Position numbers and translations under genes: made by a program. Shown one piece after another: positions 23,997 through 33,853 of a stretch of DNA of 64,000 bases. Numbering within the stretch: the first letter of the stretch is position 1; every line of letters begins with the position of its first letter. Origin of the DNA: Tricholoma matsutake (lineage: Eukaryota; Basidiomycota; Agaricomycetes; Agaricales; Tricholomataceae); the NCBI GenBank assembly GCA_026075535.2, contig AP026543.1, positions 3,162,001 through 3,226,000 on the forward strand. The letters run 5' to 3'. The notes under the pieces are model-generated. The model was not told the origin of the DNA. It made no database searches and was given only the letters and a program-made list of their open reading frames with translations.

Positions 23997-25102
23997 ATAG
24001 GAAAATCCTGCTCCTCTACAACTTCCAGCTTAACCTCCTCTGCAACTTGATCCTTCGCTTCCTCAACATCTACAAGTGCCAACAGATCTTGCAGGAGTTC
24101 GTCTCGTCCCTCGGGGGTGAGCATGCGGATATCCTGACGATGGGGACACGCTCCAGCCCTGTGTCCAGGTTCCCCACAACGGTAGCAGAGATCCAACTTA
24201 CATGCACGGCTGCGGGCTGCATCAACATCCATTGGTACTGGGATATTGACGGCTGGTGTGGGAGTTTGACGAGCAGGAATGGGGTTAGGGCGGGGGAGGC
24301 TTCGATTGAAGGTGTAGGGTGTATGAGTGGTAGTTGGAGCACGGAATGCAGCATTAAACGCCGCATTTGTGAGTCGGTTCTCGTCACAGAGTGAAGCAGC
24401 TTCATACCAAGCAAGGATATCATCGTCCGCTGGGCGCCCTTCCAACATCTGTGCAATCTGGTCCTGAATTTCTCGGTTGAGCCCCCGTCGGAACTTCACC
24501 ACCACTGGTAACCCACTCCCATACCCTGCCATGTCCACCAAATCCTTGAACTCATCGATATAGTCGTCCACGGATCGACGTCCCTGGTGGTAAGTGGATG
24601 ACTCAAGTCGTGTCACTGCTCGGTGGCGTTCATTGAGGGGGCAGAAGTGGCGTACGAACTCAGCTCGAAAGTCACCCCAAGTGGAGAAAGGTAGAGAACC
24701 GAGTTCTTTAGTTTGACGTAGGATACGGTCCACATAGAGATAGGCGCGTTCAGATTTCATGTATGTGAAGGCCCAATAAATTTTTGCAGCCTCATCGACG
24801 AATTGATGCGACTGGAGACTAATGTATAACTCACAGGAATTAAGGAATGCACGTCCCTGCGCACGTGCACCATTAAATTCGGCGGGGGGGGACGGTTTGA
24901 TCTGGGCACGTTCCTTAGTGGACGCGTTTGGCAAAACATCGTTGTTGGGTGCGCTTGGAGTCGTGAAGGGGGAACTATTAGTCGTAGGGTTAGCCTGGAG
25001 GGTCCTAACGAAGTTTTCAATCGTAGATTTAAGCGAGTCGATTTGCGCGCGCATTCCGGAAACGTCGCTTTCAAGCGCGTCGAAGCGTTCTGATGCGTCC
25101 AT
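23984..25102 (-). CDS. Gypsy-D gag (capsid-nucleocapsid), intact
   Basis: An open frame of 372 residues from MDASERFDALE. A coiled-coil-like N-terminus precedes the retrotransposon gag domain (AEFNGARAQGRAFLNSCELY; SERAYLYVDRILRQ; GDFRAEFVRHFCPLNE; about residues 75-200). A CCHC zinc knuckle CYRCGEPGHRAGAC lies near residues 310-323. It would assemble the cytoplasmic particle that packages element RNA. The stop at 23984 lies inside the open part of the pol frame, which is -1 relative to gag, so pol is presumably reached by -1 frameshifting; no classical slippery heptamer was recognised. The ATG is supported by position after the primer site. Confidence 0.9.
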   Translation of the reverse strand: MDASERFDALESDVSGMRAQIDSLKSTIENFVRTLQANPTTNSSPFTTPSAPNNDVLPNASTKERAQIKPSPPAEFNGARAQGRAFLNSCELYISLQSHQFVDEAAKIYWAFTYMKSERAYLYVDRILRQTKELGSLPFSTWGDFRAEFVRHFCPLNERHRAVTRLESSTYHQGRRSVDDYIDEFKDLVDMAGYGSGLPVVVKFRRGLNREIQDQIAQMLEGRPADDDILAWYEAASLCDENRLTNAAFNAAFRAPTTTHTPYTFNRSLPRPNPIPARQTPTPAVNIPVPMDVDAARSRACKLDLCYRCGEPGHRAGACPHRQDIRMLTPEGRDELLQDLLALVDVEEAKDQVAEEVKLEVVEEQDFPICSE

Positions 25103-25256
25103 GTCGCTAGGGAGCGCGTTTGGCGAAAATGGCGGCGCAATAAAGGCGAGAGTATCTGGAACGGTGTGTAGGGACTCTGTGGAGCTTTGGGAAGCGTCGT
25201 CCAGTCCGTACCTGCCTATTTTGGGCAGCGCGTTCGCGATTTTCGGGCCTTAGGGG

Positions 25257-25268
25257 AGAGTTTTCTAC
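25257..25268 (-). promoter_or_regulatory. Self-complementary primer-binding site of Gypsy-D
   Basis: The minus strand after the LTR reads GTAGAAAACTCT. Ten bases (AGAAAACTCT) are complementary to AGAGTTTTCT in the LTR about 28-30 nt below a TATA-like box, as in Tf1-type self-priming. Confidence 0.65.
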
Positions 25269-25694
25269 TATAAGGGCAACCTAAGCCTCTAGCAAAGGGA
25301 AATCTGAAGTTAAAATTATACTACATAATACAGGCATTGGGGGCGCACCTAGCAAAGGGAAATCCGAAGAGAAAACTCTAAGGATCCCCTTGCTGATGCC
25401 CAGTATATGTGAAGACGACAAAAATCAAATATAACCTAAAAATAGAAAAAGGCGGAGATAGGCGGATCAAGGCCGCCGAATGACATCATACCAAGGGGTA
25501 TGTGTCGGAAGGAGTACTCCGCCTCTAAATATAAAAGTGTCAACATATACAAACATGATAGCAAGGGAAAATTAGTAATAAAATCCGGAAAAATCATAGA
25601 AAATGAAGAATAGAAGGAAATGAGGTGGGGAAAAATATGGGACGAACATAAAAAATAGGAAAAACACACAGGGCACCCCCTTAGTCCCCTTACA
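25269..25694 (-). repeat. 5' LTR of Gypsy-D
   Basis: Identical to the 3' LTR except AAATCTGAAG for AAATCCGAAG. On the minus strand a CATATA box is followed about 28 nt later by CCTTAGAGTTTTCTC, the presumed RNA start that pairs with the primer site below. Confidence 0.95.
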
Positions 25695-25699
25695 ATACT

Positions 25700-25828
25700 C
25701 GCGGTCATGGAAAACAATTCCTGGTCAGGTGGCTAGAATATGGACCTGAGGCTGACTTATGGCTACCACAGCGCAAAATCACAGATACAGAAGCATATGC
25801 AAACTGGCTTAAAATGGCGCCATAAGTA
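25700..25828 (+). pseudogene. Gypsy-C chromodomain
   Basis: Directly after the Gypsy-D duplication the frame continues from the integrase as GHGKQFLVRWLEYGPEADLW, ending NWLKMAP and a stop. This matches the chromodomain of Gypsy-O (YLVRWHGYGPEEDHW) and shows that Gypsy-D removed nothing from the target. Confidence 0.88.
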
Positions 25829-25899
25829 AATTTTTTAATACATGGGAGAGTGTAAGAGTACCTCTTACCTAATACACATATCCACTTGACATATCCTTT

Positions 25900-26445
25900 A
25901 TAACTACTATCAACCACACATTGTATCTTCATCTCTTACCACAAACAATATATTCTGTTCCACTTTAGTTCTGTGATACTTTAGTGTTGGATGCCCTGTC
26001 CTGTCATCCTTCCACACTTCAATGTTCTGCTTGCCAAGAAGATTCAGAGGTATAACAACTATTGTCTTATCCATCCTGTCTTGAAGGGCCTTAAGAGAGG
26101 AATCCAGAATGAAAGAGTTTTCCCTGTGCCAGTTGCAGCACACCCAATGACATCCTTCCCAGCATACAATGTGAGAGCAATTTTAACTTGCATCCAGCAA
26201 GGATGCTTCTCAAACTTTTGCTGGACCAGATTATGGATATCTTTGACACTCCAAGAACATGCAGCTATGTGTTTTGGAGTTTTAAGAGTGACTTGGGAGT
26301 GACATCTATAGTTACCAAATTGAGTAAGCAAATAACAAGTAAATGTATTTTTTGGGTATTTTTTGAGGGCTGACAAATGATCTCCAAGATGACCAAATCT
26401 AAAAAACACCAGCCCCTCTATTGCTTGGTTGGTTGTGTTCATCAA
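25900..26445 (-). pseudogene. RecQ-like helicase N-terminal fragment
   Basis: The minus strand reads SVKDIHNLVQQKFEKHPCW, then a Walker A region (DVIGCAATGTGKTLSFWIPLL) and, after a frameshift near 26100, DKTIVVIPLNLLGKQN. These are motifs 0, I and Ia of the RecQ-like helicases expanded in Agaricomycetes. Homology ends after LLGKQN. It is a different copy from the plus-strand RecQ pseudogene at 32.97-37.3 kb. Stops and the frameshift make it non-functional. Confidence 0.75.
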
Positions 26446-26721
26446 GTTTGGTCTTGTTTATTTTGTTCATATTTGTACATATTACCTTGCTTGCAAGGTC
26501 TCTCCACCCAACAATGATTGTTTTATGCATTTTTCAACATGCACAAACAGACCTCTCCTATTTTAGGTACATTAGGGGCAGATACAGTTTGTGCCACAAG
26601 GAGTCAACCAAAAGTTGATGACAAGCAGTGCACTGGGTGTTGCCACAATTTCAGTACTCAGTATGGCAGTTTTTTTTTTTGAATATCCATAAGCAAAGTT
26701 TACACTGGTGCTTGCAACAAA

Positions 26722-27164
26722 TAGTGTTTGAAGGTCCAGTCCATGGTTATGTAACAGTCTTTTGGAATTTTGAGATGTAATCTGCTTGTTAAAGCCTTAC
26801 AACTTATCCTGGCATTCCAGGACTTTTTGTACACAATGTCAAGATAGGACCAAAAATGTTTTGTTATTATGCCTCAGTAATTTTTACAAAATTAAACCTA
26901 TTAAACACAAAACAATTTTTCCAGTTCATACATTTTTCTTAAAACCTCGGAAAATGTATAGACTGGAAAAATTGTTTTATGTTTAATATGCTTAATTCTG
27001 TAAAAACCACTGAGGCATAATGACAAACCTTTTCAATCATATATTGACATTGTGTTCAAAAAGTCTGGAAATGCCAGGGTAAGTTGTAAGGCTTTAACAA
27101 GCAGATTACATCTCAAAATTCCAAAAGACTGTTACATAACCATGGACTGGACCTTCAAACACTA
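26722..27164. mobile_element. hAT-2, foldback element (443 bp hairpin)
   Basis: Ends TAGTGTTTGAAGGTCCAGTC and its reverse complement. The entire element is a near-palindrome with arms of about 220 bp, for example CATGGTTATGTAACAGTC left and its complement right, meeting near 26940. The flanking 8-mers GCAACAAA and GTGACAAA match at 6 of 8 positions, an aged duplication. It shares termini with hAT-1, -3, -4 and -5. Confidence 0.85.
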
Positions 27165-27167
27165 GTG

Positions 27168-27250
27168 ACAAACACCAGCCCTCTATTGCTTGGTTGGTTG
27201 TGTTCATTGAGTTTGGTCTTGTTTATTTTGTTCATGTTTGTACATAACAC
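27168..27250. repeat. Direct repeat of 26402-26480
   Basis: About 80 bp starting AACACCAGCC(C)CTCTATTG and running to TTGTACATA recur on both sides of the interval holding hAT-2, with roughly 93% identity by eye. The stretch 26446-26721 between them and 27251-27544 after them hold no recognised gene. Confidence 0.75.
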
Positions 27251-27549
27251 CCTCTGCAATAAAGCAACCTTCCAAGCAATATGAGGGTGCTGGTTTTAGG
27301 AGCCTGTTGAGTGCCCAATAAAAGGGAAATCAACATGTGCCAATTAATCCAGACTAGAAAGCAGCAGGGAATAAAAAATAGTCCATCTGAGATCTGAGGG
27401 CAAAATCATTGGGTTAACAATCCCAATATACAGCTTTTTCAATGGTGCAGCAAAACCAGCAAAATTTCAGTTATAGATCATGTCTTGAGTAGGGTATATG
27501 ATCCAGATCCCTGAAGTGGAAAAAATCAAGAAAAAATTCAACTGTTCAG

Positions 27550-28603
27550 TGTAAGTACGCACTATGTTAGGGACATGCACTTTACTAGTCATGACTCAGA
27601 AATAAGCAGGCAAAAGAGGTGTTTTAATAGAGAGAGATCTCTATCGATGAGTAATAATGTGATTAGTGTTTGAAGGTCCAGTTCAGTCTGGTTTTTTTCC
27701 CTTTTGGGATCAAACTGCAACCACAACTGGTTGCATTACATTCAAAAACTAAATAAAACCAGACCGGACTGCACACAACTGGTTCATTGCGGTTCAGCCC
27801 AGTCTGACAACCGGTTGTGGCCGGTTTGTGTCACAACCAGTCATCATTGACTCAGGGTCAGCCCTGCACCTCATGGTGGCCTGAGGTGCAGGGTATTTTT
27901 GTGCATATTATCATGAGAAAATGAAAACCTGCACTTCATGGCAACCTGAAGCATGACAGGATAACTGATGGTCCTGAGCCACGAGTCAGGTCAGTATGAC
28001 TCATGGGTCAGCCATGTTGACCCAATCTATTTTTGTGCAGATTATTGCAAGAAAATGAAAACCCACCCTTCATGGCAACCTGAAGCATGACAGGATAACT
28101 GATGGTCCTGAGCCATGAGTCAGGTCAGCATGACTTGCAGGTCGGCCATGTTGACCCAATCTATTTTTGTGTGGATTGTCATGAGAAAATGAAAACCCAT
28201 GCTTCATGTTGCCATGAAGTGTGGGTTTTTCTCGTGATGATCCATGCAAAATGAATCCCACACCTCAGGTCACCATGAGATGCAGCATTTCTTCAGTGAT
28301 AACATGTTCAAAGTACCTACACTAGACATGATCAGTTTGAACCGGTTCATGTTTTTCCAACACCAGGATGAACCGCAACTGGTCTGCAGTTGAACTGACC
28401 AAGACTGCAACTGACGGTCCAGTCTTTTGCAGTCTGGTTCAGTTCAGTTCCGGTTTTTTTGCGGTTCATAGGACCGGACCTTCAAACACTAAATGTGATG
28501 ATGGTTGGGAAGTAAGTAATAATCCACATATAATATCTGAGGATGCAATCTGAGGAATGTGGTAAACAAGTATGAATCAGTATAAACAAGTAACATCATT
28601 ACA
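27550..28603 (-). repeat. 3' LTR of Gypsy-O, with hAT-3 inside
   Basis: The TGTAAG start and TTACA end match the other LTR. Without hAT-3 and one duplication copy it is 218 bp against 205 bp; the difference is a 13-bp duplication (ATGCAATCTGAGG) near 28545. Confidence 0.93.
27664..28491. mobile_element. hAT-3, 828-bp non-autonomous element
   Basis: Ends TAGTGTTTGAAGGTCCAG and CCGGACCTTCAAACACTA; exact duplication AATGTGAT (27656-27663, 28492-28499). The interior has tandem copies of a roughly 135-bp unit (about 27915-28215; CTTCATGGCAACCTGAAGC, then GATGGTCCTGAGCCA). No coding potential. Confidence 0.96.
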
Positions 28604-29363
28604 ACCTCCCCCCCCCTGAGAAATAAAAAAACCTGTTCAAATCAAAAAATAGGTAAAATGGGAGGCACGAGCATGGATGCATTAAAAACCCCAGTGGGGA
28701 AAAGCTACATGAAAAAAATGCTATGTACTGCAACCTGATTTCCTCTGTGCCAACCAGATATCAAGAGCTTCACAGTCTTGCAATTCATGTCCTGGTAGCC
28801 AATGATCCTCCTCTGGTCCATAACCATGCCACCTGACTAGGTATTGTGTTCCCTTCCTGCATTTTCACTCTTCTAGAATACAATCCACATAGTATTCATC
28901 CTCACCTTCAATTACTATCAGTCCTGGCTGTTCTCACTTTTGTGAAGGGAACAACTTGTTGTCATTCTCCATGAAGGGCAGAGCCTGTGAAATGTGGAAT
29001 GTCAGAAATGTATTTGGGCTATTAGGCATGTCGACTGTGATTGTCAAGACCTCAGGTGCTGTGTTTGTCACCAAATATGGTCCATCATATTGAGGCCTAA
29101 ACTTTGCTACTCATTTTTTGTGCCTCACTTTATATTCATGTCACTGGTGCAATGTAGAAAGCACAACCCAGTGACCTTTTTCAAAAGGGAAATCATTAGA
29201 GCAATGCAAATTAGCAGACAGAGCTTGAGAGATCTTAGCGTGAAGCATGTTATCTTGGGCCTCCTTCACGTCCAACTACAATCTATTGATCACTTCTGTG
29301 CCTCATATGTCCTCTACTTTATTGTCTAGTGCTTTGACAAGTGGTGGCATAGCCCGAGGACTC
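28604..29363 (-). pseudogene. Gypsy-O integrase C-terminus and chromodomain
   Basis: The minus strand from 29363 reads PRAMPPLVKALDNKVED and continues with frameshifts through ISQALSANLHCSNDFPFEKG to a chromodomain (TQYLVRWHGYGPEEDHWLPG, then ELQDCEALDIWLAQR) near 28870-28750. This is the C-terminal end of the pol that starts at 55 kb, displaced 22 kb by Gypsy-P. Confidence 0.85.
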
Positions 29364-30048
29364 TGTCAAGAACTGTTCCTTGCCCAATCAGAACCTGCAT
29401 CCATCCAACCCTTTTCTGCAGATCGAACCCGACATTTGTCAACTCCTCCCACTTTCATTCCCGGCCGCCTTGCACTGCCCACACTGCTGTGCACCAGGCT
29501 GCCTTCCCAAGGCTGCTGTCTCTTTTGCAAATTTGACTATGGATTCCTGTGCAGCTCCTGCTAGGTAATTTATCTACGCAGTCAAGACACTGCCACAGCC
29601 TCCATTTCTGTTCCACCTTTATTCCAGACTACAGTATTTAAGCTTAGTTAGTTTTGCCTTGTATTCCTCAGTTTGTATATTGACATAGACTCAACTTTAA
29701 ACCTGCCAATCTAAATCCCATTCTACTCCTACCTCAGTCCTCTAAGAGTCTGAACTCCATTCGACTCAACCTTTAGTCTCCCTCTGAAATTCTGGTCTCA
29801 TCTGAACTTAACCCAAGTCCCTCTGTACTCCTTCCCGCATTTACCCACACTTCCCTGCTTCTATCTCCAAACCTTCATCTTGAAATTAGGACACCAGATG
29901 AGGTGAAGGGCACAGTTTCTTACAAGCTGAAGCCAAGTCCTTTCCGTTTCCCCTCTGCAGAATCCACCATGACCCGATAACCTTCTGCTATCAACACCTG
30001 CAGGGTCCAATCGGATTCCGATGTGCCTTCTAGGATCAGTTCTTAACA
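29364..30048 (+). repeat. 5' LTR of Gypsy-P
   Basis: 685 bp. A TATTTAAG box near 29635 is followed about 35 nt later by CAGTTTGTATATTGAC; the 3' LTR has CAGTTCGTATATCGAC, so two CpG sites have decayed here. This block matches the primer site at 30049. Confidence 0.93.
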
Positions 30049-30061
30049 GTATATACGAACT
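30049..30061 (+). promoter_or_regulatory. Self-complementary primer-binding site of Gypsy-P
   Basis: GTATATACGAACT directly follows the LTR. Its reverse complement AGTTCGTATATAC shares 11 nt with AGTTCGTATAT in the 3' LTR, at the predicted RNA start below TATTTAAG. This is the third Gypsy family here with the Tf1-type arrangement. Confidence 0.7.
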
Positions 30062-30088
30062 CACACTTCACTCATCTCATTTCTCTCT

Positions 30089-30184
30089 ATGACCCCTACT
30101 GAGACCTGCCAGTGCACAACCAGAAATTCCCAATGTGCTGGTACTATTCCTGGGATCTCTGCAATTCAGCAATCCACCCTCTGA
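30089..30184 (+). pseudogene. Gypsy-P gag start (fragment)
   Basis: A short frame MTPTETCQCTTRNSQCAG to AIQQSTL ends in TGA. It sits where gag should start after the primer site; the rest of gag is found 14 kb downstream. The stop may be a decayed CGA. Confidence 0.55.
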
Positions 30185-30229
30185 GCAATTGGGATGGATC
30201 ACCTGTTCGCAATGGTTAGGTGTGTGTGT

Positions 30230-30433
30230 CTAAGATGCTGCATGAATTTTTGTACCAAGTGCAGGTGCGAGGGAGGTAAGCACCATTCTGATCTGACGTT
30301 GGACATAATGTTGAGCATGGTCCCGTATTCTGTGGTTAAGGTGTGATATGCTAATGAGCTCTCGCATGTTTAGCATCAGGAAGATGTCCATTGTGAGATC
30401 ATACATTTGGAGTGTGGTCATGGTGAGAAACAA
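30230..30433 (-). pseudogene. Possible F-box-like N-terminal fragment
   Basis: The minus strand reads MDIFLMLNMRELISISHL followed by NHRIRDHAQHYVQRQIRMVL. The leucine spacing and the basic end resemble the F-box start of Agaricomycete F-box proteins. The reading stops at HAAS, close to the left edge of the composite segment, so the rest of the gene would be missing. Short and weakly supported. Confidence 0.3.
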
Positions 30434-30737
30434 TTAAATATTTGGATAGATGTCTATTCACAATAGGCGGGCAATGATAATGGGGGAAGTAGGTCAGTGG
30501 AATGGAGTGCACATCATAAGTGGCCAAAGAACTTTCACAAAGGTCTCACTATACATCATTGACTCATTGACTCTTTGCCATGTCTTGTCATTTGGTGGCT
30601 GCAGGTCTTTTGGCATGGCATAAGGATGAGGTGAGTAGGAGTTAACAGAATTGGACCAGTCAAGATGTAGTTTGGTTTAGAATGAGCCTGAACAATTTTG
30701 AGCATATTGGTTCAATGCAAAAGTTGCAGAGCCCGAA

Positions 30738-32191
30738 ATGGTTTTCATTCATGCGATGGAAGGCATGGGGCAGTTAAGCTCAATTGATGATCTGGACATG
30801 GAGAGGTGGATTAACGATGCAGATGCATGAGAGGTGATCACAGATTTGGCTAAACATTGTGCCTATTTCAATGTGATGCCTGGTAGTAGGCTCAGACTAG
30901 TGGGTGGTTATACCATCTATTTCTCTGAGCAGGTGTTCTTTTGGCCTGTTAACCAACCTTTGTTTTGCATGGGTTCAGAGGAGGAGCCAGCAGTGTGGAG
31001 AGGTAATATCCTTGTCATAAAAAATGATGGCGAGGATTGTGTGACTGATTGTGAAGAGGATGAAAAAAACATAATGAATGATCTTGTTGTTAGGTGAGTG
31101 ATCATATTAATATTAAGATATTCACTTATATGCTGTCAGCGCTGTTCAGTGTAAAATGTTGAATGCTCGTAGAGTTTCCAGGTGAGAAATTGGGGCAGTG
31201 TCAATGGGCTTGTAGACCATTCTGTTTCTTGTTTAGTGTTTGAAAGTCCGGTCCGGTTTTTTGACTTCCAAATGGGGCAACCACAACTGCAACCGGTCCA
31301 GGACCGACCCAGATATTGGGGGGACTGAACCAGACCACCTAGGACTGGTCTTTTTTGGTTAATGGACCAGAAAAAGACTGGTTCAGACCGGTTTTTATGT
31401 AAAATTTGTCATCCTAATATAAGCCATCTGTATCTCAACAATCACAACTCGGAACCTTGAAAGGATAGTTAACATGATAGAGCTTGTAAATACCCAGCTT
31501 TTGATCCAATTTTTGAAGAGATTTAATGAAGATTTGATGTAGCTATGACTGAAACCAAATTACATCTGCTAAAGATGTGGGCAAAATGGAATGTGACAAC
31601 CATAAGTTATGTGAGGCATATCTTACATTGATGGATGGTGAGCATATCTACCTACCTAAAATCTCCATATCCAAAAAATATAATGAAGCAAAATGATCAA
31701 AATATGAGTGAGTTAGAATCAAAGTGATTCTGATATAAGTTGAACAAAAAAAAAACTTGTACCAAAATGAATTTGGTCATATCTTTCTCAATTCTTGACC
31801 ATTTTTGATGAACTAAAGGTCAAATTCAAGGTAATAATCATGTTTACATGGTCATGTAATGCATGTGACGTTTAACTGGTTGCAACAGCTTTAAACCGGT
31901 GTTTTTGCAGTCCTACAATATTTTTCAAAATGAAAGACCTGCAACTGGACTGCAAAAGACCAGTCCATAAATAGACCGCTGGTCCGGTCCTAATTGGTCC
32001 AGTTCAGTCCAGTTTTGGTCTTTTTTTTGGTCCTATAGACCGGACCTTCAAACACTATTCTTGTTCTGTTTTTCAGAGGTTGGGTAGGGAGACATGTAGC
32101 AGTTGAAGAAGTGGCCCTATTCGGTATATGTTGTTGTCCATTGACATTAAGTTGTATTACAGAGAAGGGGGCAGGGGGAGCAAAATGTTAG
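30738..32191 (+). pseudogene. Hypothetical gene with hAT-4 in its intron
   Basis: Exon 1 starts at MVFIHAMEGMGQLSS (ATG at 30738), has a TGA at 30828 where CGA would read Arg, and continues VITDLAKHCAYFNVMPGSRL to NDLVVR. A donor GTGAGTGATC follows. With hAT-4 removed, an acceptor CTGTTTTTCAG at 32076 joins exon 2 in frame (GWVGRHVAVEEVALFG), ending at 32191. No family recognised. The intron would be about 150 nt without the insertion, or two introns with a small exon between them. Confidence 0.5.
31234..32057. mobile_element. hAT-4, 824-bp non-autonomous element
   Basis: Ends TAGTGTTTGAAAGTCCGG and CCGGACCTTCAAACACTA; exact duplication TTCTTGTT (31226-31233, 32058-32065). Subterminal GGTCC/GGACC and CCGGTT repeats as in the sister copies. 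No open frame of note. Confidence 0.95.
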
Positions 32192-32675
32192 GAATACATC
32201 AACACAGTAGTAGTAGTACATATTAATTTTGATTGTAGTGTCTGTTGGTGCTTGCTCCTGTGGGTTCCAGCATGGGGGCATGTTCACTTGTGCCATCAGA
32301 CTTCTGTTAGCCATAGCCTGTTGGGCATCTTTTCTTGAACAAAGTAGTGGCATAGTTGTAGGTGTTGTGGCCTATTGTGCATTAACACAATGTCTCGACT
32401 TGTTTAACTCCAAAGTTTGAACTCGTCCCTGTTTATGATGTATTGTTATTCTTGTGCAACATGCCAACTTCCAGTTAGTCCTAGTTTTGAATGTGGCCTA
32501 TGGCGATATTGTGTATGTATGTACTACATGGAATCTAGGCAAGATATAGAATTTATGACTTCAGCCATAGCCTCTCATACACCTAGAGCACTACACAAGA
32601 GGCATAATGAAAATTTGTCCAAGAGAAAAAAAGCTTATTCTTGCTCTAGATGCAGGGAAAACAACAGTCTCCTAC

Positions 32676-32805
32676 CCAGCCACTATTCCAAGGTTGAAAA
32701 ATAAGAGCACTGAATTTGAAAATTCAGATCTGAGATGAACACATAATCAGGTACAATTTTCAAACTCCCTACTCTTATTTTTTCCAACCTCTCCATAGCG
32801 GCTGG
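32676..32805. repeat. Small foldback repeat
   Basis: The left arm beginning CCAGCCACTATTCC pairs with the right arm ending CATAGCGGCTGG, and GAAAAATAAGAG pairs with CTCTTATTTTTTC; spacer about 35 bp. Likely a MITE relic. The rest of 32192-32969 holds no recognised gene. Confidence 0.6.
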
Positions 32806-33853
32806 CATTTTACAACTATAAACAAGTCAGCCACACACCAGTCCTGGCCATAAAATTTCTGTATTTGGTCATCTCTGTGTACATAATTCAACAATAAAAA
32901 TACTTAGTTTGTCAAGTCGTGTTGAGATGTGTCTCATTTCTCAGAAGATTAAACTTTGGACTCAGAGAACATCACACTATGCACCAATCTCAGACTTCTG
33001 ACACGCTGCTTCTTAGCCAGGTTCACAACCAGGTGGAATCTCTTTTCAGCCAACACTCTTGCTTGTGGCAGATCTGAGTAGTTCAAGCAATCCTGAAGAA
33101 TGGCAAGGACGTAGTTTCTGTCTCAGCTACAGGTTCTGGGAAGACTCTGACATTCTGGATGCCACTTCTGTTCATTCCTGATGGCATTCAAATTGTTGTC
33201 ACCCTTTTGAATATTCTGGGCAAACAAAATGTTGATACTCTTTCTAAAGTGGGGATTAATGCTGTATTGGTAACCACAGAGATGGCAACAGCAGCAACTT
33301 TCCAGGTCAGTTGAGATCCAGGGCAAATTATAGAAGCATACATTGATAACTTTGCAGGCAATTGTGGAAGGCAACCATCAAGCCATCATCACAAACATTG
33401 AAACTTTGTCTAAACCTGATGGAGGCTTCGAAAAGCTGTTTCAAAACAAGGACTTCATGTCAAAGGTCATCAGCATTGTTTGGGATGAGGCTCAATGTGT
33501 CAGTAAGTGGGGAGATTTCCACCCAGGGTACAAGACAGCTGGAAATCTTTGCCATCTGATCCCAAGGAAAACATCTGTGACACTCCCTCCATGCATTCTT
33601 GATGATGTCATGACCATTCTCAGCATGTGGGTAGAGAATACCTACCTCTTCCTCTGTTCCAATGATCGCCCGAACATCCACCTTGTTATTTGCAAGATGA
33701 AATATCTGCTCAACAGTTACAAGGACCTCTCATTTCTCATCCTGGATGACTGGGACCCAACACAGCCTTTACCATACAAGTTTGTCATTTTCTTTGACAG
33801 TATCTCTGACTCAATTATTGCAGCAAAGTATTTGCAATCACATCTACCAATTC

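Larger units (their letters stand above)
19648..25694 (-). mobile_element. Gypsy-D, young full-length chromodomain Gypsy element
   Basis: LTRs of 426 bp each (19648-20073, 25269-25694) differ by one C/T by eye, with duplication ATACT at 19643-19647 and 25695-25699. Gag is intact and pol has two stops. CpG content is high, unlike the older elements around it. It interrupts Gypsy-C between integrase (ending DQIVDQHT) and chromodomain (GHGKQFLVRWLEYG). It is the most recent large insertion in the window. Confidence 0.97.
5175..25850 (+). mobile_element. Gypsy-C, old chromodomain Gypsy element split by four insertions
   Basis: Reading 5175-6460, 12501-14036, 18124-18530, 18895-19647 and 25700-25828 together gives gag, protease, RT, RNase H, integrase and chromodomain in order. 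Each gap is explained: Gypsy-E (duplication GATGG), hAT-1 (ACTGGCCC), an inverted self-duplication, and Gypsy-D (ATACT). A 3' LTR may start at 25851 (TGTAAGAGTACC after CATGGGAGAG), similar to the TGTAAG start of the Gypsy-O LTR, but its end could not be defined. Gypsy-C and Gypsy-O are the same clade by protein similarity. Confidence 0.85.

Noticed and set aside
27915..28215. CRISPR-like array in hAT-3
   Set aside because: The repeats are about 135 bp, contiguous and degenerate, without unique spacers; the context is a eukaryotic transposon.
29364..30048. 29364-30048 as an independent solo LTR
   Set aside because: Its left flank GACTC does not match its own right flank but does match the right flank of the LTR at 51146-51830, so both belong to one element.
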